A stretch of DNA of 64,000 nucleotides from the NCBI RefSeq assembly GCF_000002995.4, contig NW_025062478.1, positions 10,474,001 through 10,538,000 of the forward strand, written 5' to 3'. The notes under the pieces were generated by a model. That model was not told the origin of the DNA and ran no database searches. It saw only the letters and a list, made by a program, of their open reading frames with translations. The DNA is from Brugia malayi. Lineage: Eukaryota; Nematoda; Chromadorea; Rhabditida; Onchocercidae. Positions within the stretch are counted from its first letter, which is position 1; each line of letters starts with the position of its first letter. This document shows positions 31,626 through 43,545 of this stretch, piece after piece. Position numbers and translations under genes: made by a program.

Positions 31626-32460
31626 CGGTTCTGTTTGATCCGTTTGCGCTACCTCAAATGATATGAAATTATCAATCTGATACCGTGTAGAATTTTAAAT
31701 CGCAGCGCTACATTGTATTTTTAAACTTTAAATGGACTTACGATGGTTTGAATATTGCTCAGTTTTAAGAAGAAAAAAAAATAGATGAAATGCATGTCAA
31801 TGAATAACTTCTTGCCAATTCTGAAAAATGCGAAAAGGAGAAATTTCTTCAAGTAAATGCTTTTCTAAATATATTAGATTAATTAAAAATTTATCATCGA
31901 ATCCAAAATCCCTATCATAATTCAAAAGTTTGAAAAGTGGTAACTATCGAAATAAGTGAAACAGAACTTACTGAATGAAATTTGTAGGAGAGTTTGACTG
32001 GGCTACCTGATTACTTCTGTTTAGGTATTGTTGGAGAATTGTATGTATAAATGCTTATTCAGATGGGAGTGGCAAAGTACGTAGATTGATAACCTATGTC
32101 CACGTATAATAACACAGGTATAGTAATAACAATAGGATATAAAAAATGCGTACAGTGATATGATAATGGCAGTCACTATTTAATCCTATACACTAAATAA
32201 TTCCATTTCAGTTGCTATATCGCATTGTTGCAAATAATTTATGCAAAGCAGTTGTGATATTTTTTGCACAATTTTATTCCATTCTGCTTCAATTTTTTTA
32301 CATTTTCAATGATTTCAGCAAATCTTTCTAATCTTTGGTTTGGACTTCATTTTCAAATTTGTTTTGTCAAATTTGCTATGTACATGTATAAATTAAGCTT
32401 ATTAAAATATTTTGCAACATATAATGTGATGAAGGTAGCTGTCAAATGAGTATCAATTGA
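31626..32460. repeat. 5' flank of gene E, third copy of the palindrome-arm flank
   Basis: Same as 16266-17100 with the same spacing (639 bases from the TTG to the shared 61-codon frame) and few substitutions; the likeness ends near 32460. No gene is supported. Confidence 0.8.
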
Positions 32461-34856
32461 TGATTTCTAACACTTATTAATCTTTCAAATTTCAACCATA
32501 ATGAAACTAAAAAAAGACCGTGGTCATTTTGGTGTGAATTATCTTTATCTCTATGAAAAAAAAAGAAACTGTTGGTGAACGGAATATCATTCACTAATTA
32601 TCTTGTTATTAAAAAGTTTTGTGTTTATTCTTATTAGTAGTTGATCCGGTTTTCGCTAATCTGTTATCTATTAATCTAATATGTGAAGATACATGGAAGA
32701 AAACTGCAGCCGTAATTCATCGAGAAAATAAACAAAGTGATAATATTGTAAATGATTCAACAAAGAATACAAAAGGGGTATTAACTAATGTTATTATAGA
32801 TTTTTTCATTTTAGCAAAAGCTTTATTTCTTTTATGGTAGTATTATATAATGTAAATTGCAAAATGAAGTTAGTTGATAAACTTGAATTAAATGGAAAAT
32901 AAAAAGAGATTATAAATGAAAAGTGATTTGAAGACTAAGCTATAATAAGAAATATAATAATTGTAACCCTTGTAATCAATGAAAACGCTTCAACTTTTTA
33001 TCTTCAACTTCTTCTGAAAATGCTTTTATTAAACCATTAAAATTAAATGTGTGAAATGCTCTCCTGAAATTGGGAGACAATCTCACTTCTTTCTCGCTAC
33101 ACCACGGTAACCAGTAAAATCATTTTCGAAAATCAAACATTTTCAAGCGATAACATTTCCAACGTCCACCATCTTTCATGGCATTATCGCTGCCGAATAA
33201 TAAGCAAATTATCTAATCTATATCAATACCGAGCTATTGTCTTTCCTTTTTGGTCCATTTAGAGATCCGAGATAATTTTGAGGTAATGGAATAATTTTTG
33301 AAGTCTGATTTGAACTGTATGCATATCAAATTTATATCAATATATTATTCTACATGAAAATTTCTCATTTTTGCTTTCTCATAATTTACTAGCAAAATGA
33401 GAATGAACAAGAAGAAAAATAAAATTTGCTATTATTTATACCTCGAAGGCTAATTTTGCGGTTTTTTCTGCTTTTGCGCTACTTTTTTTCCTCATACTTC
33501 AAATCTGTTTATATTGAATTAACTTGAATTTCACTGTTACAAATCTACTAATCAATAAAATGACGAATTTTAATTTCGTTAAATCATTTACGATCAGATA
33601 GATTAGCTATGCACTGCACACAAACTTCCCAAGCGCTTCATTAATTAATCTAATGCTACACTCCGATTCATCGTGAACAGGTGAATTTGTATCAGACCAA
33701 ACATCCTCCTCATTTGCTTTTTATTGTTCCAATCAGCCAATTGATCTATCGATTTGTTACTGGGGTTCAACCGCTAATTCTAATTCCAATTAAAATACTA
33801 ATATTTAATGAGTAGCACTGACAGGCTACATCGAATTAATGATTGACTTAGAACTTTAGGAAAAAAGACCACCGTTTTTTTCTTTTTTAATTTTACTATG
33901 GTTGAAATTTGAAAGGTTGATAAGTATCAGAAATATCAATTAGTACTCATTTCACAACTACTTTCACACATTACATGATGCAAAGAAATTTAATAAGCTT
34001 AATTTGCATGCATACATAGCAAATTTGAAAATGAAGTCGAAGCCAAAGATTACAAAAATTTGTTGAAATCATTTAGCACTTATAAATCAATATTAAGAGA
34101 TGCAGCGATGTAGTTTTGCCCTCTCATTAATATTCCCAAAGATTGGAAAATGTGGAAAAATTGAAACAAAATGAAATAAAATTGCAAACATTGTCACAAA
34201 TGCTTTGCATAAATTATTTTCAACAATGCAATATATCAGCTTAAATGAAACAATTCAGTATAAAGGATTAAACAATGATTGTTATTATCATATTATTTTT
34301 TTTGTGGGAGTTATTTCATCCAGTTGATGTTAAAACCGTTTCACATGCATTAATTCCCGAAGTAAAAAGATCTGCTGCATTAGTTCCTGAGTAAAATTAC
34401 TTGTTGCATTAGTATCCGAAATAAAAATCTTCTTTTATTGGGCGTTTCTTTTGTCTCCTTTTTTTTTTGTCTGGAAGAAAACAAAAACTATTAATCTATT
34501 ATGTTTACTTTAATTCACTAAAGTTTTTTTTTGAAAAAAAAAAATGATTTTCCAAAAATTTCATTTTCTTTTTTTAAAAAAAAAATTATCTATAGATACT
34601 TTTTTATGATTTCTAAGTTTAATTTTTATATGATTTTTAAGTTCAGGGAAATTTCGAATTTTCATTGGTAACGAATAGTTCGTCATTCGAACAAGTAACA
34701 TAGATTGATTATAATATAGGGAACTATCATGCATAAAATCATTAGTATAATTGAAAAATATATCCAGAAATAAGCAAAGTGAATTTTTATTACACTCTAT
34801 GTTGATATTCATTTAATAAAAGAAAGAGAATGAAAGACGGATCGTTAAAAGCCTCT
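32461..34856. other. Gene-poor region with rearranged cluster repeats
   Basis: 32640-32960 resembles 17210-17520 but with changes that leave a longer open stretch (32640-32790, DTWKKTAAVIHRENK...). 33110-33300 is an inverted diverged copy of about 400-590. 33910-34290 resembles other 5' flanks of the cluster, inverted. No gene is firmly supported. Confidence 0.5.
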
Positions 34857-35611
34857 GACGCGCATCACCAAGTTAATAGCACAAGCCGGTAATATCCGAG
34901 GGCACAACTTAAAATGTCCAATGGACACATTTGGGAAAGACCACTGAACCACCTCTACCCCTAAGCATCAGTCAAAACAAACAGTACCAAGTCGTGGACC
35001 CAAATATCAAACTAGAAGATGACGAAGATGAAGAAAAATTATCCATCTGTCCTCGATTCGGCGGAAGGAAAAAGATACCAAAGAGCTAGGAGCAGACTGA
35101 TAACAAGTTCGGTCATTTTGTTTACTACTTCTCGAGTCGGGATGTCACCACAATGGCGAAGCTATAACCTAATGAACAAAGGCTATTGTTTTAAATGATT
35201 TTCATCCACTTCGTAACCTTAACACCCAAAAATCCCTCCCAATTTTCTTCCTTACAAAGCCACTGATTATAGTTCCTTGTTTGGTATGGCTCGGTTGCGA
35301 GATGTCTAGCTTTCTTGTATCTTTAAATGTTTTGTAATTAAGTTACATTTGTATGTTACGTATCAATTCATTATTGTAATGTTGTATAATATTTATTGTT
35401 AATCTAAGGTTTAATTACCCAAGTTTGAGGTTTGAATAATAAAATGTTTCACGAAGACTCCCACAGTACACGTACACAGAACGGAACCAGTACAGATTCG
35501 AGATTCTACCAGTATCGAGGACCAAGAAGTCAACGATCAAGAAAGGAAGCTATTTTGTTTCACAAGGAAACAGAGCAGTAAGAAAGAAATTCTAAATTTG
35601 CTTTTACAACA
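34857..35611 (+). mobile_element. 5'-truncated BEL/Pao relic: end of pol plus 3' LTR
   Basis: 34857-35095 encodes a piece like the C-terminal end of BEL/Pao polyproteins (ITKLIAQAGNIRG in one frame, then ERPLNHLYPL in another), so at least one frameshift separates them. From about 35099 (TGATAACAAG) to about 35611 (ACAACA) lies a likely LTR with an AATAAA near 35440. Reverse transcriptase, protease and gag are gone. It is a different lineage from the intact element. Its end touches the start of the second long direct repeat. Confidence 0.55.
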
Positions 35612-36977
35612 TCAGATTCATATCATTTACATTCTTGGCTGCATCTCACTTATACATTATTTGCTTTTATTTATTCATTGTTTGTTGCATAGTATAGGGT
35701 TGATTATAAGTATTTTTATGCAGAATCTGCCATCAGGAAGATCCCTTATGATTTCCAATATGCTGGAAATTTATGAAATTGAGAAACTCAGTTGCAATTA
35801 GAATCATACGGTGGAAATAATTTTGTTTTTTAAGACACTACTAACTTACGAACTTGGTAGTCGAATATTCCTTTTTCTCTTTTTTTTACTTAAAACTTGC
35901 AGATTAGCATACTTTTTGATGGAGTCAGTTAAATGCAAAGAGGTAAACAACTTACACAGAGAGAAATATCATTAAAGTTAACAGATTTGTTGGAAGGTAA
36001 GAACTGTTCAAATCAGGCTTCAGAAATTATTCCATTACCTCAAAATTATCTTGGATCTCTAAATGAACCAAAAAGGAAATGCAAAGCTCGGTATTGATAT
36101 AGATTAGATAATTTGCTTATTATTCGGCAGCGATAATGCCATGAAAGATGTCATCGCTTAAAAATGTTTGATTTTTGAAAATGATTTTACTGGTTTATTC
36201 ATTCCATTACATTTCCGTTTATTCCTTTTTCCTCATATTTAGCTTCGACCACTACCAAGTCGATCGTTCAAGTAGCTAACGACTGGGTTCTTTCAAAAAT
36301 GAAATACTATGACGACAGGAGTAGAAAACGTTTTGTATAAACCAGTAATATATTTCTATGCAATAGAAAAGTTAATCAGGCTATACGAAAATAAAATTAT
36401 TTTAAACTAGTATAATTTTTAGATTTACATGTGCTTATTACGAGATGTTTCTTGCAGTTTGGAAGAAATAACACAAAAATCATTGCAAGGGAGTCTCATT
36501 TTTATTGTTCTTGTTAGTTTCCTTCATTTTTCCAAGACTTCTAGAACTAAGAAGTTCATTGATAATGAATTTCAAATAATGATTTACAAAATAATATTTT
36601 CTGGAAAATATAGAAAATTTCAAATGGTAATCATCGGATGAAATTGATGAACAGTGCACTTTAGCTATTTTCTAAGAAATGGGCATATATATCAATGAGG
36701 AAACTTTAATGATACCAAATGATAAAGTGATTATGAGATAAATACATGATAATAGGTCAATGACAGGTTAAAAAGCATCTGCAAACAATTGAGACAATCA
36801 TTTCAATTTTACGTGGAAATTTAAAAGTGGTCTGCTAACTTCTTGTTATGAAAAAAATGTTACTTTTACAGGCAGTCCATCTATCACTTTGTTTGTTTGT
36901 AATCAATGAAGATACCATCTTCATGGCTAACTTTATTCACTACAGATGTCGCTTAGACTTCACTTCATATTGATCAG

Positions 36978-37240
36978 TTGCAAGTTCTACTGCAAATCAT
37001 AAAAATAGCTTTCCATAATCGCCAAGAAATTGATCAGTGTTGTCCATGCCTATCTGTCTCCCATAATCTTCTGGCAACTGCAAATTATTATGCACTAGTG
37101 TGCATCTTTGTCACGTACGTTTTGGCTTTTGTGTGGCGGATTTGGCGGGCTCATGGATTGATTAAGAACTGTCGAGCACCTTTCACCACTAAACCAGCGA
37201 TATGTGAAAGTTGTGGGGAATCCGTTACACTTTTTTATAT
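36978..37240 (+). other. Exon-like membrane segment, copy 2
   Basis: Copy of 1361-1623 with one amino-acid change (I to V in the ESxTLFY stretch); the frame and donor are intact. Confidence 0.25.
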
Positions 37241-37900
37241 GTAAGGAAATGGCCACATAGAGATTAGTAATATAGGTTACAAATTTATAACATATTACGA
37301 ATCTTGTTATCGGGATATAGCTATAGGGGGAAAACAAACAGTTGGTTTCATTGGGAATGTCTGTAATAGCGATTTTGGTAGTGGATAAGTCGATTCCCAT
37401 TTATCTGCCTCTTTTTTGCAGTATAGTTTCAATTTCTCAATTCGTTTTTGACTTCAAAATTAATTTTAATTATAAATTTATATATGGAACTTTATGAAAA
37501 TTTGGCAATTTCAAATAGTTTTAGCAAATTTAATAAGGAAATAAATTTTAATTTTTCTAAATTATGCTCTAATTAAACGCCAACAATGTTAGGAACTGCT
37601 AATTCATTTAAAAATAAATATATTTTTAACCTAATTGATTATTTTATTTGCACATGAACTGCCCACATTCTGTGGTGGACATTTGACAATTTATGCAGAA
37701 AAAAAATTTTTTTTAAATTTCACTTTGGAGCAATATTTTAATGCATAAATTAACGAGGTTAAAATTAGTGATGATTTCAATTAATTTTTGACATTGAAAT
37801 TAATTTTAATTACAAATTTGAATATGGATCCATATATCGAATTTGTATAATCTTTTTTAAATATGGAAAATAGGTAGTAATTGTAACATAGCTAAAAGAT

Positions 37901-38001
37901 ATGGGAGAAAAAGGTGTGGAAGTGTTTGACACATTACGAGAGAAAGTGTTTGCCGAGCTTGTAGAGGAAGGAGCTAATACCAAATTTGCCTCTCTCAAAC
38001 G
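37901..38001 (+). other. Candidate first exon, copy 3
   Basis: Same sequence and frame as 2284-2384, with its donor at 38002. Here no zinc-finger exon follows in the window on this strand. Confidence 0.22.
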
Positions 38002-38093
38002 GTAATATAAAGATATGCACACATAGTAGTAATTATTACATACTCCGCATACTTGGAGTACTCTTTGAAATTATCAAAAGTTTCGAAGGATAA

Positions 38094-38174
38094 ATGCGCG
38101 TTACCCGTTCTCTTGCTGAAAGCAAAATAAGGGCGGTACTTGACATATTAAAAGAGGAAATGATTGTCCAACTT
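38094..38174 (+). other. Possible short exon, relative of the 37901 exon
   Basis: ATG at 38094 opens a 27-codon charged frame (SLAESKIRAVLDILKEEMIV) ending at a good donor GTAAGA. The end resembles VFDTLREKVFAEL of the neighbouring exon-like segment, and its donor sits at the matching place. The family is unknown. Confidence 0.2.
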
Positions 38175-39530
38175 GTAAGAAAATTAAGAATTTGCATTTC
38201 GAACTTCTTTAGGATAAGTGCGTCCTATCTGCTCACTTGAAAAGTATTATTGTAACGTAATTGAAAGAGATAAGACTACTCGATATGTTGTGAGGGGAAG
38301 TATTTACCCGAGCTGTGATTCTATCAGTTACATTTATTTAATCAGCCCAACTGTATTATTAATAACACTTGCCTTCTGTTTTGTTCTAGCTCCTGTAATT
38401 TAAATAAGGAAAAAGATTTTAATTTTGTTATGTTTTAAAGTTGCAATTCATTAAAAAGTATATTTTTTCCTTTGAACTTAATTAACAATTTTATTTGCAT
38501 TGCATCACTTTCTGTTTTTTGTTCACTTTCTACCATGATATTAAAATGGCTAGATTATTAAAAATTAAACCCTCATTTAAAATTGTGTTATAATGCTAAC
38601 TTTATCATTAAAAAAATTCATTTAATTTCATACCTTTCTGTTATTAATAAAAAATTAAGGAGGTATAAATTCTCGACTTTAATATTACTTTCAAAATTTT
38701 AGTATTGAAATAGTAAAAGTGGAAAAAAAAATAAAATGCGGGCAGAAATTATAATTTCTTGCAAAAAGCAATGCTATTTAATGGCTTGCATTACTCTTTT
38801 AGAGATTAATAAACTGAAATGTAAAATTTTAAAAATATTGATGGAATGATTACTTTATGCAAACCTTTCTTGCTTATAATGCATTATTAGCCATTTTTCA
38901 TTAAATGATGAAATTTTTACAAAAATTAATGACTAATATTCATAGTGTTTTAAAATAGCACTATTGATTTTTCTTTTTTCGCCATCCTGGGCAAAATGAT
39001 TATTAATTAAAAAAAGAAAATAAACGACATGATATGATACCTAGTAATTAAGGTAATTAAGTTAAGTGATTGTTAACTTGTTTCACTGATTTAGATTAAA
39101 GATTTTTATGTTAAAAAAATTTGTTGTTAATTTAAATTTGTGAGTATCGGAATAAGGTCATTCGTAATCAAATGCAATCTTGACAGAAGCAAATTCTGAA
39201 TATCGTCACCTTATTGGTGACAATTATTATTGATGCTTTGGGTATCGAAGAGATTTCTTTTTATTCGCCTCACTGTCCTTATTTATACAAGTAGGAAAAG
39301 AAGTAATAAAATTCTAAAACCATAAACAAGAAATAATAAAGTATTGGATTCTTCTAGTTCTCAAAATAAAAAAGACAGATAACTTCATTGTTTAAAATAA
39401 AGTTAATTACAAAATACTTTACTATTAAAATGAAAAAACTAAAAAAAAAAAAAAATAGAATGACATCAAACTTTCTAAAAATAAATATAACAAAAAGTTG
39501 AAAAAGAATGAATAAAAGTAAAAAGTGAGA
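38175..39530. other. Gene-poor AT-rich region between the cluster and the unique genes
   Basis: A 61-codon frame at 38218-38403 has a hydrophobic tail but no support. The rest is AT-rich with short frames. This interval marks the change from repeat-rich to single-copy DNA. Confidence 0.5.
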
Positions 39531-42468
39531 TTATAATTTTAATTGTTGCAATTTATCGATGGCTTTTAGTTCTTCAATTGCTTCCTCAATTTCTTCAATA
39601 TGTATTGTTGGTGCTATAATGATTAATATATCAATTTTTGCTACTATCTTAGAATGATTAAAATGATTTAAAATATTTGCTTACTTGAAACTTTTATTGG
39701 ATTACTCGAAAATTCTGTATGATCCAGCGGTGATGGTATATTTTTCAAAAGTGGCATCCATAAAGTAGCAGACGAATTAGAACCCTTGAAAATTATTACT
39801 TTTTCCAAAAATTTATTAGAAAAATTTAGAAAAACTTATCAGTGAAAAAAACAAATATTGTATTTAGCATAATTTTTTTTAAAAAAAAATGATTTTAAAA
39901 AACAGGAAAATTTAAAAATTATACTTGCAAATGATTGGCATATTGATTTATAGCACTTTTCGGAAATGCATTATTAATTTTGGCATATGTCTTTCCATCT
40001 AATCTTAAATATGAACAACATTAACAGCAATTTCAAGCATTTGTAATTTCTAAACTTCATATATTTATTCTTTGACATCTTTAACAGACAAATAAAATAA
40101 ATCACCTGTAATTGTTTAATTGATTTAAATTTGTAAGAAAGTTACATGTTTGTGGCATAATTAGCATCATTGATGTAGCTATCGGACTATATGCCCAAGA
40201 TTTGTGCAACGATACCAATGGCCTGAATAATACTTCCTGTAAATAAACATACCTAAATGAAAACCTATAAGAAGTATTACTCTCACGTATTTATGCATTA
40301 TTTTAAAAATGGGTAAATTATTTTTGAAAAAAAAAAGTCGAACTAAGATGATATATTAGTGTAAACTGAAAGAAAAAATCATAGCAAATCATTAATCTGT
40401 AATATATCCTCAATCATTTCATACCTGTGCAATAATAATTATTCAAGAATTGCTTAGATAAACATTTATTGCATAATTTTTAAATTCTTACCAAAAGCAT
40501 ATTACCACCAATATCGCTACATCGTCTATTGTATTTCTCCCGTAAGCATTGCATATAACATGACAATGCGCTAAAAAAAATTGCTTTCAGGAAAATATTT
40601 TCAGAAAATTATTCAATCAGTATTCCGTTTTCCTAGTCTCTGATTTTTAAATAAATAAAACAATCTCGATACAATGATAAAATTAATTGTTTAAAATTGG
40701 TCAAATTTGTTTATTCAGTAAACTTCATTAGCTAATTTCTTGATTTATCGGTTTGTCCAATTTTATATATTTTAGCCGACTCTCCAGATTCCGGTACTTT
40801 TAAAAACAGTTACTTTCTCGTAATTAATTTCGAAAAAAAAAGTTGCAAGAAAAAAAAATAAAATATTTACCTACAAGCATCGCTGCTTATTTTATTAAAA
40901 TATTTCACATTTATTTTGGCTGGTACATCAGATTCCGGCACTGAAAACGGTAAAGTGGAATGAATGTAACTGTATAGGAACCATCCAAGTACTTGACGAG
41001 TTGCTTGACATCTCTGTTGACATTCTGTAAATTTTACATATTATAAATTCTAATTATACTAAGAAATAATAATAGAATAAGAGGGAAAAAAATTAAAATC
41101 AAATTATCAATTAATTTTAGATTTAAATACACGCAAGTTGTGTTAATAATAGTAAACTTACCACGTAAAACTGCTGCTGAATGAAGATCCAAGCATTCGA
41201 AAATATATTTATAGGCTATAATGCGAATGCTAACTTAGTATAATAGGAAATGAAATGAATTAGAATTTAATATATCAGTAATCAAATAAGTGGTATCAAT
41301 ATTATCATTATGAAATAAAATATATTACAAAAAGTTAACAGTTTAAATTACCTAAAAATTGATCTATGCAAAAATATCGGAAACTGTTTAGTAAGGATTC
41401 AATTCCTTTTTCTTTTGAACATTTTCCGGGTACGTGACTGGTACACTGTAACACTCCACGTAATCTGCTACAATATAACATTTGCTCACATTTGCAGTAC
41501 GTTAAGATCAAATTTGATAGAAAAGAGAAAAATGTAAGTGTGAAAAAAAAAAGATGAATAACGTCATGTTACATTAAATGCTACGTGAAACAATTGAAAA
41601 ACGCTAGAAGAAAGCGTACTTGCAAACGTTAACAAATCTCTCGAAATGATTTCCTGATACCAATGCTGCTCGAATTGCTAGAAGGAATGGTTTTGTGCAG
41701 CCTAAAAATTTCCACAAATAAATATTTTTTTTAACAAATTTTGGAAATTTTTCATTAAAATAAGCAAAAATTAAATTTCAATAATTTACGTAAGCAGCGT
41801 GCAATTTGTGACATTATAGATTTCGGCGCTGATGTAGTATTGTTCAAAGTGCGCTTCAATTGTTCCATTTGTTGATTTAGCAAATCTTTTGATTGCTCAG
41901 CTATTGTTGTCAATGTGTTTGATTGTTCACGCTGGGAGGAAATGTCATCCAAACGTAATCCTTTCATATCTGAAACAATTCGTAAACACGTGTGAATATA
42001 ACAATTTTCACGTAAAACTTCAATTTTTTTTTAAACATTTTGGCAAACTTAATCTGACAACAAACTGTTAAAGAAATATTTGTGAAATTGCTGAGAAAAT
42101 TTTGACAAATATTTTAAAAATATTTAAGTTTCATTCCACGCCAAAATATATAAATTCTTTTGATAGCTTCGCATAGCATCATTGACTTTTATAAATTTGC
42201 ATAATATCATTTAAATGTTCCTAAACTGAAAATAGTATGCTAGCATTCACGTTACACTTTATTAATGCTTCACGTATATCAATCATTTTCACGTTTGTTA
42301 ATCGTTTAATTGCCTTTGTCTGATACTACACGGAAAACAATAATAAGGTAATTTTATATGCTAAAAAGAATTATTTACAATAAACTAACCAGAAATTGCT
42401 ATTTGATTAAAAAAAATTGAAATAGCAAAGAAGAATTGATATAACACATTCATATTTGATATTAGCAT
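39531..42468 (-). CDS. Secreted cysteine-rich protein, CPG4-like
   Basis: Eleven exons join in consistent phase on the minus strand: 42468-42390, 41969-41790, 41701-41620, 41467-41352, 41215-41162, 41024-40871, 40570-40492, 40236-40106, 40003-39925, 39784-39685, 39613-39531, giving 378 codons and TAA. The first exon is a signal peptide (MNVLYQFFFAISIFF region; ATG at 42468 or 42453). A Gln-rich probable coiled-coil stretch follows, then a domain with regularly spaced cysteines (LRCTKPF, FVNVC, LQCTSH, FECLDLH, CQQRCQ, SCYMQCLREKYNRRC). The pattern recalls the nematode chondroitin proteoglycan 4 domain, but I cannot confirm that. The C-terminal tail is acidic and helical (EEIEEAIEELKAI). It is divergently oriented from the PP1 gene. 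Confidence 0.72.
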
Positions 42469-43545
42469 TTATATATTTCTGTAAAAAATACAAGTGAAAA
42501 ATTGAATTATTGATTGATTTATTAATTTTTCCCCACCAAACAACAATGATGGCGCATTAAGCATAAATGGAGCAAATAAGCAAACGGAAAAATATAAAAA
42601 TGTTGAATAAAAAATTGCAAAATATTATTTAAAAGAAAAAAAAAAGAGACAAGAACGAACGAATCAATTTGGTAGATTAGTCAAGAAGTTTCTTTCCAAT
42701 AAACATGAAAATGCGCATTTGGCAGATCAATTGATTTGTCCCATACAAAAGTGAAATATCTTGGCGGTAAGCATAAAAATTTAACAATTCAATACAATTG
42801 AAATAATATGCAATATTTAACAAAATCTTTTAATTTAAAACAAAACTATTTACTAAATAGGAAAGAATTAATTGAAGCATTCTAAAAATTAAAATAATAG
42901 TTCTCGTTTTCTGCGTAATATTAAAATTTTTAATTTTTTTTTGCATTTTTTAAAAAATGCAAATTTTTAAATGTGAAAATACAATTGAATTTAAAAGATA
43001 ATTTTTACAAATAATTTATTGACTAGTTTATTTGTAGTTTATTGAATGCCAAAAATGACAACAACAACATCCAATGATAGTGCTTTATCTACCAGTAACA
43101 CCTAAATTAAATTTTAAATTTTTTAAAAATGTGCACAATATTTTGCTGTGAAACTTTTTTTATTTATTATCTGACGGTGAATGAATTTGTTGCAGAAATT
43201 CATCCGAAAAATATTTTATTCTTATCAAAATTATTTATTATTAATTAATTGATAATAAAATGTTTTTAACTGCTAATGCATTTTTTTTTCGGAAAAATAA
43301 AATTTCTATACAGAAAAGGGCAGAGTTATTTTTTTATTTCATTTAAATTATTAAGCATTTCAAGTTTCCATTGTCAAAAAGAGCTTACAAAAATAATTAT
43401 AGTAAATTGTGCGAAGTAGTTTTTATATATATTTGATGTAATTTAAATTAACTTTCAATTGAATTACTATTTGGTGAAGAATATATTCCACCCATAAATG
43501 CGTTAATAATTTATTCAGTGATAATTTACACTTATTCAAATTGAT
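42469..43545. other. Intergenic region between divergent genes
   Basis: About 1.1 kb of AT-rich DNA between two divergently transcribed genes; promoters for both should lie here. No clear motif was recognised. An exon-like piece at 42256-42319 lies just inside the neighbouring gene's first intron but does not fit its phase. Confidence 0.5.

Larger units (their letters stand above)
35618..38059. repeat. Long direct repeat, copy 2 (matches 1-2442)
   Basis: Same length as and nearly identical to 1-2442. The left boundary follows the LTR relic directly; at the right boundary the sequence changes from the shared CTTGGAGT to a new stretch at 38060. It carries the same exon-like stretches at 36243-36340, 36978-37240 and 37901-38001. 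Confidence 0.9.

Noticed and set aside
1..38060. Bacterial (Wolbachia) or viral insertion as the source of the odd region
   Set aside because: Composition, introns and zinc-finger content are eukaryotic; the only retroelements are BEL/Pao LTR elements of the host genome.
42256..42319. Extra exon in the CPG4-like gene
   Set aside because: It has splice-like ends, but its phase does not fit the signal-peptide exon; joining the signal exon straight to 41969 gives a clean frame.
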